Positions 60,358 through 64,000 of a stretch of 64,000 nt of DNA are shown here, in pieces. This DNA comes from Erigeron canadensis. Taxonomy: Eukaryota; Streptophyta; Magnoliopsida; Asterales; Asteraceae. Location of the stretch: NCBI RefSeq assembly GCF_010389155.1, contig NC_057762.1, positions 9,039,513 through 9,103,512 on the forward strand, read 5' to 3'. A model generated the notes under the pieces. That model saw only the letters and a program-made list of their open reading frames with translations. It was not told where the DNA came from and did no database searches. Every line of letters begins with the position of its first letter. Within the stretch, counting starts at the first letter, position 1. Position numbers and translations under genes: made by a program.

Positions 60358-60373
60358 TTACGGGCAATGGACC

Positions 60374-61724
60374 TGATCAGTGAAGTATAGTTAGGGATAA
60401 GTACATGATCATTCGCAGGGACGCGTTGCACTACCTAATCTAATAATATGTATAATTCTAATGGTTGGGGGTTGTCACAATTTCTTATTAAACTACTAAA
60501 AAACTGAAAAGTAAATAGAAGATGCAACCGCTTATTCAGCGAGAGGTTGTGGTTTAGTCTGAAAAAGATTTGAAAAAGCAAATGTTATTATTAAAATTAA
60601 AATACTTGTTTGATATCTCAGATCTCATGATAGGACCAAATATCATTCTACCTACTTACTAGACTATTGGAAGCTTAATCATGGCTTAGATTCTCGTTAA
60701 ATTCACTTTGTCTAAGTACTAGTGCTGTCCCTAAACTCACACTACTCTTTAAACAAATTCTTGTTAGATTCATTGCTTAAGCATTAATCACCTAAATTTG
60801 TTTTACTAATTCATCTTTTAAAATACCTGGATCTTACGCCATGACCAGATAATAATTCCCTCAGGTGACCACAGTGAACTTTTCCATGTCACTGGATCAC
60901 GTCTGACATTGTTAAGCATCATGTTCAATTCGTTCTAATTACGTACTATGGTTCTGGATCCCTCAGTTATAACTGAATCACCTTTTACATCTAGTTATAA
61001 ACCGACTAGTGCTTTCCATCCTTATGTATTAATCCTAGTGTATGATTATAGACCGATCGTCAGAATTAAATCAGTACATGCAGATATAGATCCAATAATA
61101 ATATGAAGAACTAGTAAAATATGGATCTATGATAAACAGTAAAACACACACCAACAGATCTAACAAATAAAGTAAAATAATAAACGTCTACATGATCATA
61201 TCGATCCAAACAAGTATTCAACCTATTAACCTACCATTATTAAAGGAATAAAAAAGTCTGAAAACTTGAAAGACATTGTTTACCAACTGAAAGTAAATAA
61301 AAGAGATAGATCTAGGTAGAAGATGAAGATCGGAAGGTGTTAGAAGCTCCAAAACCTCCTTGGAATCTGCAAAGTCAACCTAGGGTTTGTAGGTGGTGGA
61401 TAGGGCTGCTGAATCAGCTCTCTCTTAGGGTTTTGAGGGCTGCTTCAGCTTAAATAGAGGTGTAGGTCGGTTGCTGAACTGAGCCGCCAAGCGGCGCTGA
61501 CATGGGCTCCAATGGCGCTAACATAGGCTCCAACGGAGCTGGGCACTCCTGTTGATGGGCCAATGGCACTGGCAGCTCCTGCTGCTCTCGATTTGCTTCG
61601 TTCGACCCTCGAATCACCTTCTTGTGTCTTGTAACTTCATAGGCCTCCATGAATATTAACTCATTTTAGACATTGAATTGTGGCTTTTTGATAGAGGAAT
61701 TTATTACAAAATGAACGCTTATCA
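60374..61724 (-). mobile_element. 3' LTR of an Athila/Tat-like gypsy element
   Basis: On the minus strand it starts TGATAAGCGTTCATTTTG and ends TTCACTGATCA (1351 bp). It is preceded by the polypurine tract AAGTGTGGGGGTATA (61725-61739), typical of Athila and Ogre/Tat elements. The sequence left of 60374 shows no primer site, so this is the downstream LTR. Confidence 0.65.
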
Positions 61725-63278
61725 TATACCCCCACACTTAAGTCTTTGCTTGTCATCAAGCAAATAGTCCAAGAAAATAAAACTATGATGAGCGGACAAC
61801 CTAAGTGTACAAGTTATTCTACTTTTTAAAACATTTGAAAGATTAGTCAGGCAAAATGATTTGAGAAAGCGTTAAGACAAAATCAGTAAGCTATAGCTAA
61901 AGGTAAAGATAATTAGTCAATCAAAACTAAAAGTTAACCTTATAATTTTGTTAATACCTCTAAAAATGTTCTATAATTCCACATGTCTTACAGCTCAATC
62001 TTACTTCCTTCTACTGACTAGTTAAACACTTAGTTAAAGTTTTATAACAATCAGATCTACTAGCTACCAGCAAGGCATTTATATCTTATTATTTGTCATA
62101 CTTGCGAGTCACTACTTAGACATACTCTTACATTAAAGTCATGCTCACTTGCTATACAATAAAGCAGTTATACGAGATTATCATCTTTAATACTCGAGAC
62201 AGCGGTGACAGGTCGGTGGTTCCCCACAAGCCTGAGCGACATAACTCAACTAATGGTTAGAGTTTATACCTTAGATCAAGATAACAGTGACAGGTCGGTG
62301 GTTCCCTACATGCAAAGCAACATAACTTGATGTGTATAAATTTTACTTCTTAATAGTTCTTTGAACTCTTTAATTAATCTACTCATTGCCTTTTCTTGAG
62401 ATTACTACATTATTCATGCAATAGACATTATCAGAGACCACAGATGACTCATACACTTTTTCCGCATGCAACTAGTTCACAATTAATAATGTAAGAATTA
62501 AGGTGAACCATACGTCTAAACTAGTTCCTACACAAGCACTTATATCATTTAAGTTCAATTAATATACCTATACTAATAACTAGATAGTTCCAATTGCTAG
62601 GCATATTAAAGTCTGGTTAAATGTGCTATGGCAACATAATCGCATACAGTTTCAGTCTAAGTTGTAATCCATTTGAAAAAAATGAACAGTCACAAAAATC
62701 TATAGTTAAATAATAGTCTTAACTAAGTAACTAACCGTTTATCTACCAAAACTAATATTGCTTAATTATCGTCATCTTTTGTCTACTTGCATAGCTTATT
62801 TATCAAAATGTTTTCAGACACAAGAACATTTTTTTATTTGAATGAATTAAGTAGTAGAAAACTTATGATATTTCAAACAATTAAACCACGGGTTTTACGA
62901 AACAATTGTACAAAGTCCTCATTGTACTAAACATGACACAACAGATAGGGTGATAGAAAAAACATGAAAAGATAAAGGATTTACAAAACTTCCCGGGCTT
63001 AAATTGCAAAATTTGTTGAAGATGACATGTGTGGAGTGACCTCGAATGATGTTGATCTTCAAAGGTTGAGTCAGATCCGTTTGATGCCGATCCATTATTG
63101 CTTCTCCATCTTCTTCTTTTTTTGGTATCTTCTGATTTTTTGAAATTTTTTTTTTTGGACTTTTTGGGTTTTTCTGATTTTTTTTTTGATTTTTCGCGAT
63201 CTAGTGTGCTGTCTGGAGTCTGGAACGGTGCTGGGAGTAGTGGAAGCGGCGCTCGTCTCCTGTTGAGCGGCACTAGTG
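61725..63278 (-). mobile_element. Internal 3' region of the Athila/Tat-like element
   Basis: Begins with the polypurine tract and GACAAGCAAAGACTTAAG, the usual sequence before it in these elements. The rest is mostly non-coding. A minus-strand frame near 63250-62881 has a Lys/Ser-rich tail (KSKKKSEKPKKSKKKNFKKS) but no recognisable domain; it is probably the end of, or sequence after, pol. It is interrupted at 63279. Confidence 0.55.
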
Positions 63279-63872
63279 TAACACCCCGACTAATGCAAAA
63301 ATCTCGGGATGAAAGATAAGCACAGACGCACATCGATGTTACATAGGAATAACTAAATGAGTTCATAAGATTATTAATAAACAGCCGGATACATAGTCTC
63401 AAGTACGCAAACAAAAGTCGCAAGCATATATCTAACAAAGCATTCGAATAAAACATAAGAGAAGTTCTCACACAGGGGAAACAATAAGGCATAATGCCAA
63501 AGTCTATCATAGAAGTAGCAAACAAATAAGCATGAGGCACTCCAAGTCCTAAAGCCAAAATTTTGCTACAAGTTCCATGCTACCATCCTAGCCACGATTA
63601 ACTTGATTACCTAAAAGGAATACTTAAAAGAGTCAACACAAAGGTTGGTGAGTTCGTAGGTTTCAAATCATGATTGTTTACTTGAATCCTCATTTGAATC
63701 ACAAATAGTGTACTTGAATACTCATTTGAATCACAATGGTTTCTTTCAATAACTACTTGAAAACATTAATCATTTGAATGAGTAAGTTTAATGCCGACAA
63801 GTATGAATACACGAATAACATGGTAGCATGCGGCTATAGACCCACTTACGATACACACAACATGAATACATA
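63279..63872 (+). mobile_element. Start of a further LTR (TGTAACACCCC type)
   Basis: TGTAACACCCCGACTAATGC at 63279 is an LTR-type start of chromovirus style (compare 13363). The following about 0.6 kb is non-coding and is cut at 63873 by another LTR. No target duplication can be tested within the window. Confidence 0.45.
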
Positions 63873-64000
63873 TGATGGTCCACGAATGCACAACTTATGT
63901 TATATTTAAATTAGACAAGAAAGTAAATAAGAAGATAAATAACAAGAACAACAAGTTCAATTGTAATAAATCAATGCAAGTATAATCATATGTATCATTG
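63873..64000 (-). mobile_element. LTR fragment, inverted relative of 59602-60258, cut by the right edge
   Basis: Begins TGATGGTCCACGAATGCA, the reverse complement of the 3' end of the solo LTR at 60258, and matches it through CAATGATACATATGATTAT at the window end. The rest lies beyond the window. Confidence 0.75.

Noticed and set aside
62881..63558. 225-codon minus-strand ORF as a host gene
   Set aside because: It crosses the LTR-type start at 63279 and has a Lys/Ser low-complexity core; better explained as retrotransposon 3' sequence plus unrelated LTR.

Overview
This window looks like nuclear DNA of a flowering plant, most likely an Asteraceae (daisy family; Tanacetum, Artemisia or Chrysanthemum type). 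The reasons are very AT-rich spacers, GT-AG introns, dense nested LTR retrotransposons with plant tRNA primer sites, MITEs, Mutator, hAT and PIF/Harbinger DNA transposons, and genes that join kinase domains to phloem-protein-2 (PP2) domains, a combination I know mainly from Asteraceae. Family names come from motif recognition only; no database search was possible.

Host genes. Four kinase-like coding blocks lie on the minus strand. K1 (6847-8876) and K2 (51666-52938) are close paralogues that have lost most catalytic residues (pseudokinases). K3 (33577-34548) has an intact catalytic core. K4 (27576-28487) is degenerate (NFG for DFG, catalytic-loop Asn lost) and runs through phase-consistent exons into two PP2 domains, ending at 25007. 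K3 and K4 are in compatible splice phase across a 5.1 kb AT-rich gap, so they may form one gene: kinase, pseudokinase, PP2, PP2. This is the most interesting host-gene candidate here. A relic of an MCA/PLAC8-like gene sits at 19527-20215.

Layout. 1-1784: partial chromovirus-type LTR. 2902-4011 and 4426-6267: two PIF/Harbinger-like elements, the second with a Myb/SANT-like ORF. 6847-8876: K1, with two MITEs in its intron. 8880-11440: AT-rich, with tandem repeat, MITE, SINE-like sequence and (ATT)n. 11443-19524: a copia relic split by hAT-like and gypsy insertions, the gypsy itself split by a 2.5 kb solo LTR. 19527-24230: gene relic and a segmental duplication with preserved empty sites. 25007-34548: the kinase/PP2 gene region; its large gap holds a foldback element containing plastid trnL sequence. 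35701-43622: decayed Sirevirus-like copia with an extra 3' ORF. 43623-48157: truncated Athila-like gypsy. 48190-51660: AT-rich, MITE-rich spacer. 51666-52938: K2. 53161-58033: a nearly intact Mutator-like element (MULE) with 214 bp terminal repeats, a mudrA-type transposase carrying one nonsense codon, and a GRF zinc-finger gene; it lies 222 bp upstream of the K2 start. 58942-64000: copia relic, a solo LTR, and an Athila-like 3' end cut by further LTR sequences.

How it fits together. The host signal is a divergent local kinase family, partly pseudokinases, with lectin-like PP2 fusions, repeatedly invaded by transposons. The insertion order can be read from target-site duplications: TAA, ACTTT, GTTTT, TAAATTATT and others.
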